Assembly: GCA_947184155.2 (NCBI GenBank) | Contig: CAMXCT020003768.1 | Location: 454,032-518,031, forward strand | Direction of reading: 5' to 3' | DNA: 64,000 bases | Source of the DNA: Cladocopium goreaui | Taxonomy: Eukaryota > Sar > Dinophyceae > Suessiales > Symbiodiniaceae | Program-made: the position numbers and the translations under genes | Notes under the pieces: model-generated | The model's database searches: none | What the model was told of the DNA's origin: nothing | Seen by the model: only the letters and a program-made list of their open reading frames with translations | In this document: positions 1 to 11,894 of the stretch, piece by piece | Numbering within the stretch: position 1 is the first letter of the stretch | How the letters are laid out: the number at the start of each line of letters is the position of its first letter

Positions 1-2040
1 GGATTGGTGTAGGGTTGGTTTAGGGTTTGTTTAGGGTTTATTTAGGGTCGGTTTAGGGTTGGTTTAAGGTTTATATAGTGTCGGTTAGGGTTTATCCAGA
101 GTTATTAGGGATGGTTTAGCGCTTATTTACCGTTGGCTTAAGGTTTATGTAAGGTTGGTTTAGGGTTTATTTAAGATTATTTCGGGATATTTCGGGTGGG
201 TTTAGTGTTTATTAAGGGTTGGTTTAGGGTTCATTTTGGGTTATTTAGGGTTGGTTTAAATTTATTTAGGGTTGGTTTAGGGTTTATTGCGGTTGGTTTA
301 GGGTTGGTTTAGGGTCGTTTAGGTTTGGTTTCGGGTTGGTTTATGGATTATTTAAGGTTGGTTTAGGGGTGGTTTAATGTTTACTTAGGGTTTATTCAGG
401 GTTGGTTTAGGGTTTATTTAGGGTTGGTTTAGGGTTTATTTAGTGTTGGTTTAGAATTGATTTAGGGTTTATTTAGCATTGGATTAAAAATTTATTTAGG
501 GTTGGTTTAGAATTGGTGTACGGTTTATTTAGGGTTGGTTTAGGGTTTATGTAGGGTTGGTTTAGGGTTTATTTAGGGTTGGTTTAGGGTTTATTTAGGA
601 TTGGTTTAGGGTTGGTTTAATGTTTATTTCGGGTTGGCTTAAGGTTTATTCACGGTTGGCTTAGGGTTGGTTTAGAATTTATTTAGGGTTGGTTTAGGGT
701 TTATCTATGGTTGGTTTAGGGTTCATTTCAGGTTATCTAGGATTGGTTTAATGTTTATTTAGGGTTGGTTTAGGGTTGGTTTGGGGTCGTTTAGGTTTTG
801 TTTAAGGTTGGCTTATGGTTTATTTAAAGTTGGTTTAGGTTTTATTTAGGGTTGGTTTAAAATTTATTTAGGGTTGGTTTAAGGTTGGTTTAATGTTTAT
901 TGAGGGTTTGCTTAAGGTTTTTTCAGGGTTGGTTTAGGGTTTATTTAGGGTTGGTTTAGGGTTGGTTTAGGGTTTGTTTGAGTTGGTTTAAGGTTTATTC
1001 AGGGTTGGTTTAGAATTGGTTTAGTGTTTATTTAGGGTTGGTTTAAAATTTATTCAGTGCTAGTCTAAAGTTTATTGAGAGTTGGTTTTGAATTGGCTTA
1101 GGGTTTATTTAGGGTTGGTTTAGGGTTTATTTATGGTTGGTTTAGAATTATTTAGGGTTGGCTTAGGGTTTATTTAGGATTGGTTTAGGGTTGGTTTAAA
1201 GTTGGTTTAGGTTTTATTTAGGGTTGGTTTAGGGTTTATTTAGGGTTTGTTTCACGTTTATTTAAATTGGTTTAGGGTTTCGGGTTTAGGGTTTGTTAGA
1301 AGTTTATTCAGTGTTGGTTTAGGGTTTAAGTAAGGTTGGTTTAAGGTTTATTTAGGGTTGTTTAGGGTTGGTGTTATATTTATTTAGGGCTGGTTTAGGG
1401 TTCATTTAGTGTTATTTAGGGCTGGCTTAGTGTCATTTAGGGTTGCTTCAGGGTGGGTTTGGGGTTGTTTAGGTTTGTTTTCGGCTTGGTTTATGGTTTA
1501 GCAAAAATTTGTTTAAGTTTTATTTAGGGTTGGTTTAACGTATATTTAGAGTTGGTTTAGGGTTTATTTAGTGTTTATTTAGGGTTGTTTTGGAATTTAT
1601 TTCGGGTTTGTTTAATGTCTATTTAAAGTTTATTCAGCCTTGGCTTGTTGTTTATTTAATGTTCATATAGTGTTGGTTTACGGTTCATTTAATTGTGTTT
1701 TTTCAAAGTTAATTTCATGTTCAGTCTAAGGTTTATTCTAAATTTATTTAGTGTTGGTTTAAAGTTTATTCAGGATTATTTAGGGTTGGTTTATGGTTTA
1801 TTTAAGGTTAGTTTAAGGTTTATTTAAATCTGGTTTAGGTTATTTAGTTTGGTGCTGGTTTAGGGTTTATTAGGGTTGGTTATGCCGGGCTGGTTAAAAG
1901 CTTCATTAGGTTTGGTTCAAAGTCTATTTCCATGTTTTTTGAAATTGGCTTAGGTTTTTTTAAAAGTTATGTAGTGCTATTTCGAGTTGGCTTAGGGCCT
2001 ATTTAAAATCTGTTGAGGGTTTGCTTAAGATACATGTAGG
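1..2040 (+). repeat. Degenerate TTTAGGG (plant/alga telomere-type) satellite
   Basis: The stretch is built from 11-bp units, a TTTAGGG heptamer followed by TTGG or TTTA. The two versions often alternate, giving a 22-bp higher-order unit. The heptamer is fairly clean over the first ~1.4 kb and decays toward 2 kb. TTTAGGG is the telomere repeat of plants and dinoflagellates. The G-rich strand reads 5' to 3' into the window, opposite to what a left chromosome end would show, so this is an interstitial or subtelomeric satellite rather than a terminus. No gene is seen in it. Confidence 0.85.
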
Positions 2041-2061
2041 GATACAAGGTGCGCATAAAAA

Positions 2062-2505
2062 GGTAGATAGATAGATAGATAGATAGGTAGATAGATAGAT
2101 AGATAGGATAGATAGAATAGATAGGATATATAGGTAGATAAATTAGATAAACTAGATAGGTTAGAAAGGTTAGATAGATAAGATAGATAGGTTAGATAGA
2201 TTAGATAGATTAGATAGATTAGATAGATTAGATAGACTAGGTAGATTAGGTAGATTAGATAGATTAGGTAGGTTAGATAGATTAGATAGATTAGATAGAT
2301 TAGATAGATTAGATAAGTTAGATAGATTGGATAGGTTAGATAGATTGGATAGGTTGGATAGGTTGGATACATTAGATAGATTAGATAGGTTAGATAGATT
2401 AGATAGGTTAGATGGATGGATAAACTAGATAGGTTAGAAAGGTTAGATAGATTAGAAAGATAGAAAGATAGATAGATAGATAGAAAGATAGATAGATAGA
2501 CAGAG

Positions 2506-2548
<43 letters not shown>

Positions 2549-3193
2549 AAGATAGATAGGTAGGTAGACAGATAGATGAGATAGATTGGATAAATTAGAT
2601 AGATTGAATAGATAGATGGATAGATGGATGGATACATAGATAGATAGACAGATACATAGATAGATAGATAGGTAGATAGGTAGATAGGTAGATAGGTAGA
2701 TAGGTAGATAGGTAGATAGGTAGATAGATAGATAGTTAGATAGATAGATAGATAGATTAGATAGATTAGGTAGGTAGGTAGATAGATAGATAGGTAGGTA
2801 GATAGATAGACCGATCGATCGACAGATAGATAGATAGATAGATAGACAGATAGATAGATAGATAGATAGATAGACAGATAGATAGATAGATAGGTAGATA
2901 GGTAGATAGATAGATCGGTCGATAGATAGATAGATAGATGGATGGATGGATAGATAGATGGATAGATTATATTAGATAGATTGGATAGGTTGGATAGATT
3001 AGATAAGTAGATAGGTTAGATAGATGAGATAGATTAGATAAATTAAATAAACTAGATTGGTTAGATAGATTAGGTAGGTTAGATAGATTAGACAAGTTAA
3101 ATAGCTAGTTTAAATAGATTAGATAGTTTTGATAGATAGATTAGATTAGACTAGATCAGATTAGATTAGGTTAGGTTAGGCTAGGTTGAATAG

Positions 3194-3246
<53 letters not shown>

Positions 3247-3290
3247 TAGATAGATAGATAGATGGATACATAGATAGATAGGTAAAGCAG
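2062..3290. repeat. GATA tetranucleotide array with 5- and 9-bp variants
   Basis: About 1.2 kb of TAGA/GATA repeats interleaved with GGTAGATA, TTAGATAGA, GACA and GGAT variants. It starts abruptly some 20 bp after the TTTAGGG satellite and ends in a short GGTAAAGCA triplication near 3285. The long open frames here (poly Tyr-Leu-Ile-Ser) come from stop-free repeat translation and are not genes. Confidence 0.9.
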
Positions 3291-3637
3291 GGTAAAGCAG
3301 GGTAAAGCCACAAAAGCCACACACCCACAAAAAACCACAGAAGCCACAAAAGCCACAAAGCCAGCCTGGAAAAAAAAAACAAAACAAAAATAGCCCCTTG
3401 TAATAATCATGACGGCCCACAAATAAATACCAACAATACTGTTGGCAAAAACTTGCAAAAGTGAGGATTCTCAAGAATAAACGCTATCAAACACTATCGT
3501 TTGCAAAAAGGAACCTACTGTTTCTTACTGTTTGATAAATTTCGTGATTTTTATCGTTCACTAAACAGTGTGTCCACACTGAGGGGTTCTTTACGATAGG
3601 TGTTAAGGCCTTGTGTTCAATCGAGCTGGTATCGGAA
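3291..3637. other. Low-copy spacer, no gene seen
   Basis: Begins with imprecise repeats of the type AAAGCCACA, then ~200 bp of apparently unique sequence. No coding signal, RNA gene or mobile-element end was recognised. Confidence 0.5.
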
Positions 3638-3944
3638 GCGTCCGGCATTTTCCCCGTACCGCACAACATGCTTGTGACATGTCCATGTGCATTTCGACTG
3701 CGCAGGCTCGCACAAATGCTGGCCCCGGGATTAGCGTCCGGCATTTTCCCTGTAAATTTCCGCAGAAGATGCCTGTCGTGACATGTCCATGTGCATTTCG
3801 ACTGCGCGGGCTCGCACAAAATGCTTGCCCCCAGATTAGCGTCCGGCATTTTCCCTGTAAATTTCCGCACAAAATGCCTGTTGTGACATGTCCAGTGCAT
3901 TTCGATTGCGCAGGTTCGCTCAAAGTGTGCTTCCCCGGTCTTGG
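3638..3944. repeat. Three tandem units of ~96-105 bp
   Basis: Units start at 3638, 3734 and 3839, each opening with GCGTCCGGCATTTTCCC and containing GTGACATGTCCATGTGC and TTTCGACTGCGC. The second and third units share an extra TGTAAATTTCCGCA segment missing from the first. The repeats are close but not identical. Function unknown. Confidence 0.8.
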
Positions 3945-3959
3945 GGCCGGTCTTCCTCC

Positions 3960-4319
3960 TCAACATCATCTTCCTCGACCTCAACATCCACACCATCATC
4001 ATCATCATCATCATCATCATCGTCATCATCACCATCACCCTCTCATCATCATCATCATCATCATCATCACCATCACCCTCTCATCATCATCATCATCATC
4101 ATCATCATCACCATCATCATCGCCATCTTCATCACCATGGTCATTATCATCATCGTCATCATCGTCGTCATCATCATCATCATCATCATCCTGACCAGCA
4201 TCATCCTCGTCATCATCATCCTCGTCACTATCATCATCATCATCGTCATCATCATCATCATCATCTTCTTCGTCATCGTCATCATCATCACCGTCACCAT
4301 CATCACCGTCACCATCATC

Positions 4320-4350
<31 letters not shown>

Positions 4351-4672
4351 CCACCATCGTCCTCCTCATCATACTCCTCACCACTCTCATCATCAACATC
4401 ATCATCATCACCATCATCATCACCCCCATCATCTTCATCATCAACAACAACATCATCAACAACAACAACATCACCATCATCATCGCCATCATCCTCCTCC
4501 TCATCACCCTCCTCATCACTATCATGATCAACATCATCATCGTCATCATCATTAGCATCACCATCATCATCATTTCCTGACCAGCATCATCATCATCATC
4601 AACAACATCATAATCATCATCAGCATCACCATCACCATCAACAACATCATCAACACTAACATCATCAATATT
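3960..4672. repeat. (ATC)n trinucleotide array
   Basis: About 700 bp of CAT/ATC triplets with interspersed GTC, ACC and CTC variants. Long open frames on both strands (poly-His/Ile/Ser on plus, Met/Asp-rich on minus) follow from the repeat and are not accepted as genes. A similar array in the opposite orientation lies at 51.3-52.0 kb. Confidence 0.9.
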
Positions 4673-5004
4673 ATTATACATGATCTTTTTACTCCCCCCG
4701 CACTGTTTGGGGCCTCTTGCCGGGATAATGTGTTCTTACTTTCCTTGCGAGAAACCAACCATAAGCCCCCTGGTTTCCACGGTCCGTCGACCCCGTCGAC
4801 CCAAGGATCGAGGCAAAGAGTGCCAGCACCGAAGCCTCGCCTTCCAGGAGCCGCTGCACCATGCGCTGCATAAAGCCCTCCACACCTCAGAGGTGAATAA
4901 AAGATCTACATCTACAGATGTAATGATACATAATGATATATATCATGAGATACAACGATATATAATGATAATATATATATCAATATATATATATTGATAT
5001 ATTG

Positions 5005-5037
<33 letters not shown>

Positions 5038-5181
5038 TTAAATATGTTACTATATATATATATTTGTGTGTGTGATTTGTTTGTTTGTTCCTTTATCTCT
5101 CCCTCTCTCTCCTTTATCTATGTACTTCTTGATTTATTGACTGATTTACTTTCTTTTTTTCGCCCCTTTATACTTGACACA
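4673..5181. other. Spacer with AT-rich microsatellite
   Basis: 4680-4900 is GC-moderate sequence with no recognised gene. 4925-5060 is alternating AT/GATA sequence able to fold back on itself. 5075-5175 is pyrimidine-rich. The block ends where the copia LTR begins. Confidence 0.5.
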
Positions 5182-5351
5182 TGTTGTCTGTTACCCCAAA
5201 ACTCAACCACAAAACAGAACCCACGCACCAAGCTGCTATCTTGTCTACGGGCATCTTGAGTCAAAAGTAAATAAGATGGACTACTGGACCTTGACCGGAA
5301 AGGAAAGGTTTATAAATGAATAAGTGGGTATGATTTACTCCACATTATTCA
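5182..5351 (-). repeat. 3' LTR of the copia element
   Basis: 170 bp, nearly the same as 12739-12908. On the minus strand it runs TG...CA. Directly upstream in the element's sense (5352-5362) lies a purine run reading TTAGGGGGA, a fitting polypurine tract for plus-strand priming. Confidence 0.88.
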
Positions 5352-6621
5352 AGTCCCCCTAACCATGAACTGTACCGTGGTCAAAGGTCCCTAAAGATTC
5401 TGTACACATGGTTGCCTAGGGCCCTACAAGCTTCCATGAACCCTCGCATAAAACAAATGAAAGTTGACGGCTCTTAAGACGGATTCCAGGCAAGATATGA
5501 ATTGATTTCATTGAGAAACCTACCATGCCTGACACTTCCAAGCACTACTGTGCCATGCAATTAATTACCGATGCTTCAAGTCCAACCGAATGTTGGCACG
5601 GCGCCGGAGCAGCCAATCACCATTATGCAGGAAAAGGATTAAGGCAATCTGACAAATAACCTACGCGATCCTAAACGGATGCTATTTAATTACGGACACG
5701 TGGGGTCCAATTAAAAGATGACTCAGCAAGATCAATAGTAGCAAAACATAGATGAAGCTTTGCTGCATGCATGCGACGACCAGATGACTTGATCATAACT
5801 AAGTCAGCCATCTATACAACGGTCATCAAGGATCCTACCGGTAAACAAAGGCTTGACCCAAGTTACCAGATGCGGTGTGACCTGGATGCGAGTCTTGGCA
5901 AACCATGCCAGCATGCAACTAAGTGAATGCTTAACTACCAATGCATGAAATCCAACGGATGCCGTGCAAGTATGAATTACCGATGCGCGGATGCAGGGGC
6001 GGCGCTTTGGCAGCCAACCTCCATTAGGCACGAATACAAGACTCAAAGATAAGACAGTGATAGTCCAAAAACACATCCACAAGAAATGACTCAGCAAAAT
6101 CCAATGGGTGAAAAGTTCACAGATGGGACTTAGTCGCATCCATGCTGTGCTTACGGAGACTTGCCAACAGGTTGACACCTGAAAACTACCGGCGAATGAC
6201 GGCTTAGCACATCACTATCCCATTGAACTTACAAACCATTCAGGTAACGGCAGAACATGGTGACAAAGAAGGCAACCTGACAAACGCCTTCATGACTGAA
6301 GTCCTTAGGACTGATGCGCGGTTTTAACAACTCAGTTGCGTTGACTGATAAGTGCACGAGTGGTGGGACCACCACACACATGTGCAACAAAAGTGACTTG
6401 GGATGCTTAGCAAAATCTAAGGCAGAGTCCATGGTCATGAAATCACTTAGGATCACCATGCATGACACGGATTAGGATTGACAAAAGACGAAACCTTGGA
6501 AGTGTGAAGACAAACTTAGTTATGCCAACAAACTGTGCGATTAGCAAAATACAGGGAGTTGAGGAAGCAAATCCTAAAGCTACAGATGGGACTTAGTCAC
6601 ATCCATGCAAATGACAAGCTT
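5352..6621 (-). other. 3' region of the copia element with diverged internal repeats
   Basis: No intact coding segment. Short open frames are unlike any known domain. Segments around 5560-5770 and 5960-6160 look like diverged copies of each other (shared ATTACCGATGC, GCAGCCAA, ATGACTCAGCAA). GATGGGACTTAGTC occurs at ~6123 and ~6586. This is most likely decayed 3' noncoding sequence of the element. Confidence 0.5.
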
Positions 6622-8035
6622 TTAGATTGCCAAGCATCTCGTGCCTTTCATGTTCAACAAGAATAAGGCATGCTTGGCGTCACTGCTGTCACCAGCAAAG
6701 TCTGCATCACAGTAAAAGGCAATATGCAGCTCACTCAAAGGATCCAATGCAACCATATGAAGTGCAAGACTGATCGCGGAAGACAAATAGCCAACCAAAC
6801 GAGCAACTCGACGTTCGTCATTGGAGGACCAACAAGTGATGTGCTCCGCTAACAGGTTTACAGCACAAGTGATGTCCGGTCTTGATGTACGGCTTAGCCA
6901 CATGAATTTCATCACCAACCGCGCCGCAACTGAAGACAATCGGCTTTTAACAGCATCCTCTTCAGCGGACAGAAATTCATCTTCAAGATGTGGTGATCCC
7001 GTGGCTTTTGGAGCTTTGCCACAAAGCTCATAGACTGACATTAACATGCGATCACCGTCAAACCACCAGACCGATGGCATGTTTTGAAATTCAGTTCCAG
7101 ACATCTTCAACTTCAAAATGTCAGCCAAATGCAAAGACCAATGTGCGCTCGACTCTGGATGACCATGCAGAGCTTTATAAAGCCTGGCACGCGGCTGAAC
7201 AATATGGCGCTTTTCAAAAGGAACTAATTCCGGTGGAAGCAAGACAAAAGTCGGATGTTTTGATTTGATTAAGCATTAGATATAAGCACGAATGCAATCC
7301 GAAGTGGTGCATGAATGATCTTCTGACATCGCATAGGAACTGCAATTGAACTGGGCACACTGGCATGGAACTCTTGAAACACTGCCGACAAACCGTCCGG
7401 ATCACGAACGGCATCGCCACGAAAACCTATTCTCGCTTTGATTTTCCAATCAGATGGCTGTTTAACCAGCAACTGACGAACGTGCATGAGGTTCCTCGGG
7501 CTCATCATTGCTGTCAGGCGGACATTCAGGAACATCTTCATCGAACACTTCCTCTCTGATGGACGGTGAAGGGGAAACATCAAATTCGTCTGATATCAAC
7601 ACATTGTCGATTGCTGGCAAAGACGCAGACTGCAGAGCTTCAACTGGAGCAGGCTCGACAATGCCGCCAGATTCATCTGACTTGCCAAACGTACGTTCAA
7701 AGCGCTCAATGCACTCCTTGTTGTGGCAAGACGTGTCGATGTCACAACCTTTGCAACCAGGTGTTGCACCAATCTCCAGCATGCGCTTATACGTGGTGTA
7801 AACCCTTCGGCTCTTGCTTGGCTTCCGGAGTGCTATCAACAAACGGAATGGGCAGTGACTGTATGTCCAAAAACTCTGCGCGTCGGGGAACCCCAAGATT
7901 ATGCAAAGCCTTTTCTGCCGCCAAGTGCCAAGGAAAAGTCATTTCTTTTGGAATGTAAACTTCTGCATCATGAAATTGTGAAATAGGAATCACGCTGAGA
8001 TCTTCCTTGAGATGACTGTACAAAACAAAGTACAA
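6622..8035 (-). pseudogene. Copia reverse transcriptase-RNase H remnant
   Basis: The RT/RNase H of the element copies its RNA into DNA. Reading down the minus strand: 8035-7462 holds an acidic linker with a CKGC...CHNKEC cysteine cluster. 7583-7269 carries an RT start (KARIGFRGDAV, DGLSAVFQEFHASV). 7242-6622 carries RLYKALHGHPES, then FMWLSRTSRPDI and the RNase H motif DADFAGD. These pieces sit in different frames. At about 7030 the sequence jumps from SVY, where YVDD should follow, straight into the connection domain, so the catalytic Asp pair and roughly 100 residues are deleted. 8036-8587 between RT and integrase shows no clear domain. Confidence 0.85.
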
Positions 8036-8587
8036 GAGACCTTTGCATCGAAGGCCAAAATCTAACCTCCAACCAACAAAGATCGCAGGCTCAGCATTGG
8101 GACTGAGTTTGAACTTCCCTTGTTGCTTGTTGCTTGGTCCTTACAAATGCAAGTTGGCAAACAAGCAAATATATAGTCAGGACCAAAAAAATCATCACCA
8201 AAACCTTTCCTCCAACGAGTTATCCCGCTAATGGGGAAACGCATGATGAAGCATTCTGGTTTTGATACAGAAAAACTAATAATAGATTATACATTGTCAT
8301 ATTGTATACCAGCAACCTGTGGCATTCTCAATGCATTTTAAGAGGGAATGATGCTGAATCACCAGTTGGTGAAATTAGGCACCCTATTCTTGGACAAAAA
8401 ACATGTTAAGCAATGGCTAGTTAAAACCCCTATCTGATGGTTTTGTGTGTTGGGATTATATTCACAGTATGCTGAGTGTCTCAGCATGATCGGCTGATAT
8501 ATGCTGATATCACAAACCATACGCTCCCCAGCCCAGTATCGACAGGAGTATCTGGAGGCCTGTTACTCGACAAACCAAATCACTTCT

Positions 8588-9624
8588 TTACCCTCGATTG
8601 TCTAACATAGCTATCCCACCATGGCTTCCACAGCAAAGTGTTAACTTGCCGGAGGGTATCCGGCAAGTGATAAAGATGCAAACCAGCGGCCATAATTGCT
8701 GCCGCATAACTGCAAGCTTGCGGCCGCAGCTGTGGACGTGCAGCAAAACCTGCTGAAGAAAAAGTGACCGAGCTACTTCTTGAAACGATCGGATTTCACG
8801 TTCCAGGTGCGGGTTGTGAGGAAAACAGCTTGGCACAGAAGCTTCCGAAAGCCAACCTTGCCCAACTACCGCTGTAAGAATCTCGCCAGCAGCATCTGAC
8901 TTCACAAGTGTAAAATCATTACCACGTAAACCAACGAAGCGCTTGAAAGATGAGGCCACTTGTGCAGCATCCCTGGAAACTGAAGGATATGCTTGAATGA
9001 CTTTTGAGAAACGATCTTGGGTGATGAATACAGCATGTTCTTTTCCCTTTGCTGATTTGAAAAAATGATGTGATCGCATGCAAGCTGTTGACCAAAGGCA
9101 TCTGGGTCCGGCAAGTCAATGCGATCATCAGACTGACGGACTGAGTGCGCTCTCTTGCTGTACAACCGGGCACGATTGCAAACATCACAAAAGGGTGATA
9201 TTGGCCAATGAGTCAAACAATGTTCTTTTGATAATGCAATACCTCGACCCTCTGCAACTTTATCTGGAAGCTCAACTGGAGCGTCAACAATCTTTGGGGC
9301 ACCATGCTCAACAGCGACGCCACCACGTCCTTGAGGAGCATGGACAACAACAGGCTGGAACAATGGACCTGCATCCAAAACTGGAAAAGCTTCAGGGGAT
9401 TCAACAGGTGCAGGCACGCCAGGAATGAGATTAAACTTTTGGGTGAAGAATGAAACATGCTCATGAACTCTAGATGCATGAAACTTGGAACCCTCATCGC
9501 AATCAACAAACATCTTTGCCCCCTTCTTGACATAAAACGGCGGTTCACCTGGCATCCACACAAATGACATACCGTCCGCAACATCCCTCCCAATCGACTG
9601 AACAAAAGGGCAACAAGGAAGCAC
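8588..9624 (-). pseudogene. Copia integrase remnant
   Basis: Integrase inserts the cDNA copy into the genome. The upstream part (9624-8902 frame) has a zinc-binding HHCC motif, EHCLTHWPISPFCDVC, spaced H-x3-H-x6-C-x2-C, then the first catalytic Asp in ACDHIIF. A frameshift near 9075 moves the core into the 9079-8588 frame, with the second Asp in KSDAAGE and the Glu in HLEREIR. The D,D,E residues survive although the frame is broken. The protein is shorter than a full copia integrase because the C-terminal part is unreadable. Confidence 0.85.
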
Positions 9625-9671
9625 AAAGTGATTGGCATCTGAAAAGTTCTCTACAGCTTGAAATCCAAGAG

Positions 9672-10091
9672 CTAAATTTGAATCTCTTTGTCCCCCCCAG
9701 TGTGAAAACGGAGAGACTCACGCGATGGACGAAGGAAAGGCTCAATAACCGAAGAATTAACTCCCTGCTGTGCCAAAACCTCATGAGAAACCAAGTGGCA
9801 ACCGGCCCCACTGCCTGCAGCAAATTCCAAAAGACCCTCAACTGGAGAAACCATAGCTAAGAGTGCAACTGCAGCCATAACCTTTGGCTTAGCCGCTGGT
9901 TTGGACGCTGGCTTCGCTTTGTGCTTGGTCTCTGAACTAGTCCCCCCTGAATTGGCCTTCTTGGAGGAATTATGAAGATATGAGCACTTGTCACCGTGAA
10001 CACACCCAGTCAGCATTTGGTAAAAGACACATGGCTTTTTCTTCTGGAGACATTTTCCCTTTCGATTTGCCTTCTCCACCCTTCTGATCAT
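9672..10091 (-). pseudogene. Copia CCCH zinc finger and protease remnant
   Basis: Residues near the start form C-x8-C-x5-C-x3-H (CVFYQMLTGC, then VHGDKC, then SYLH), a CCCH finger of the RNA-binding type where most copia Gags carry a CCHC knuckle. A Lys/Ala/Pro-rich linker follows. Next comes a retropepsin-like core, FAAGSGAGCHLVS. By alignment with the usual D-S/T-G-A the catalytic Asp is Gly here (codon at 9813-9815), which would abolish protease activity. The frame continues from gag through a short gap. Confidence 0.8.
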
Positions 10092-10154
10092 TCTTGGTAG
10101 GATCTTCTTTCGGCTTCGGAGTTGCGGCAGGAGCCGCCTTCGGTTGCTTCTTCC

Positions 10155-11894
10155 CTATTTTAGAGTCAACTCAATTGCCCTGGCATTGGCGTCCTCCCTC
10201 TCTTCAACCAACAACTGTTGCAAACGACCCCACAAGAAAGGAAAATTCCGCTCATCGGCTTTCAAATTTGACATTTTGATGGTTTCAATTGTGCGTTCCA
10301 ACTTTCGCACATTGCGCAACTGATGGAACAACCATTCACCAAGCATACGTTCATGTGGCCAGTCATCTGCAGGGATTGAATTCAAGGTCTTCATTGTCAA
10401 ACTTGAAAATTCCTGCAGATCTTTGATGGAATAGCCCGGCATCGTAACCTGGAAAATGCTTTGGGTAGTCGACAAAGCCCCCCTGTTTCGGTCCAAATCA
10501 AGGTGTCTGAAAATCATATGCAAGATGGCACAACCTCTGGGCGCTTGCACTTTATAATCTTGGACATAACCTTGGACACGAAAAGAAAGCTCTGGAATGC
10601 TCTTGAGAGACTTGATCAATTCACCGGCCAACCAACGGTCAAGGCGTGGAAACAGACCAGAGGAAGATTCAACTTCCTTGTCACCGTCAACCTGAAAGGA
10701 TGGTGACACCCATAAAGTAAGGGCTTCATTACTGGAGATGTCAAGCCTGCCAAGTAAAAGAACGAGGGCGTTCTTCCAACCATGGTGTTCGGCCGCATTG
10801 TTGGGAAGAGGGTCAACGCGAGCACTCTGCACGGCTCGTGCATCAACTACATCTGGATCGGCTGGACAAAGGCAAGGTAGGAGGGACACTTCGAACTGGC
10901 AAACTATCCGCGACATTTCGGCTTTCAACATGATGAAGACGGCTGGAAAAGGACTGCTTCCATCATGGTGAACACCGCATTCCGCATCTCCCCCTCAAAC
11001 GACTCATGCCTCTCTGCTAGAACACTCTGTTGCACAGCGGTGGCGCTCGACGCAGCCAAACCCGCCTCAAGCGCTTGGCACTGGAGCTGAAGTTGAGAGA
11101 TTTCACCGTCTTTCTGATCAAGTTCGTAATCTTTATTTTGGGACTCATTCAACATCCGCTGGATTTCGGAGTCTTTGTGCCCTACTATCCTAGTGGCATT
11201 TTCATTCTGGAAAATCTGCTGTTGGAGTTGGGATTTGACGGATTCCACTTCCGAAGACAACTGCTGCAGTGACAAGCCCTTGGATTGATTCAATTGGATT
11301 TGCTCCCCAATTAACTGGTCCTTTTCCAAGCACGACTGATGAGGTTGTTGGGAAATTGGAAATTGGCACAAGCTGTTGAATTTGTTGGCAAGCTTGGCTA
11401 TAAATCTCCTTTGAGAACCCTTCAGAGTGACATGCACGATCTTGGGCATTTGAAATCAAAACCTCGGCTTCACCAACCATCTTAGCATATCTTAGCAAAG
11501 TCAACAGGGTCAACACCAACAGCCACCGTTTGAACACGATCGAATCATGAAGGTGAATTTCAGGTGGGCGACTACAAGGACTAGGACCATGATGGGAACT
11601 CTTTGGCAATGACTTAACAATCGATGACACCGACTTCTTCACCTGCGACGGCGTTCGACGTTTTGAGTTTCCGTTCCGACGTGACGAGCTGGAACTACGA
11701 CTGTCTGATCTTGCCTGAGAGACGGCAACTGTTCCGGCAGGAACTGAAACATCTGCTGATTCCGAACTGATGCTCAAACTTGACATTGGATCTGAACTTG
11801 ACATGACTGAAAGGAAAGTCCACAAACAGAACACGGTTCCACATGTGATCATAAGGAACAATACAAAGCCGTGGCGCTTGAAGCAGTCAAACAA
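10155..11894 (-). pseudogene. Copia gag remnant
   Basis: Three overlapping open segments in shifting frames: 11894-11202 (Ser-rich N-terminus, basic SSSSRRNGNSKRR), 11449-10925 (Gln/Glu/Leu-rich, predicted coiled coil) and 10931-10155 (Trp/Leu-rich, capsid-like). Position next to the 5' LTR and directly upstream of the zinc finger and protease marks it as gag. It would have formed the virus-like particle. The frame changes show it is broken. Confidence 0.7.

Noticed and set aside
1-60. Chromosome end
   Set aside because: At a left terminus the plus strand should read CCCTAAA. Here it reads TTTAGGG, and the units carry spacers and point changes from the first bases.
2025-3474. Tyr/Leu/Ile/Ser-rich proteins in the GATA region
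   Set aside because: Composition is fully explained by stop-free translation of GATA/TATC repeats.
3613-4681. Poly-His, poly-Ile and poly-Met open frames of 180-230 codons
   Set aside because: They follow from the ATC/CAT array and exist on both strands.
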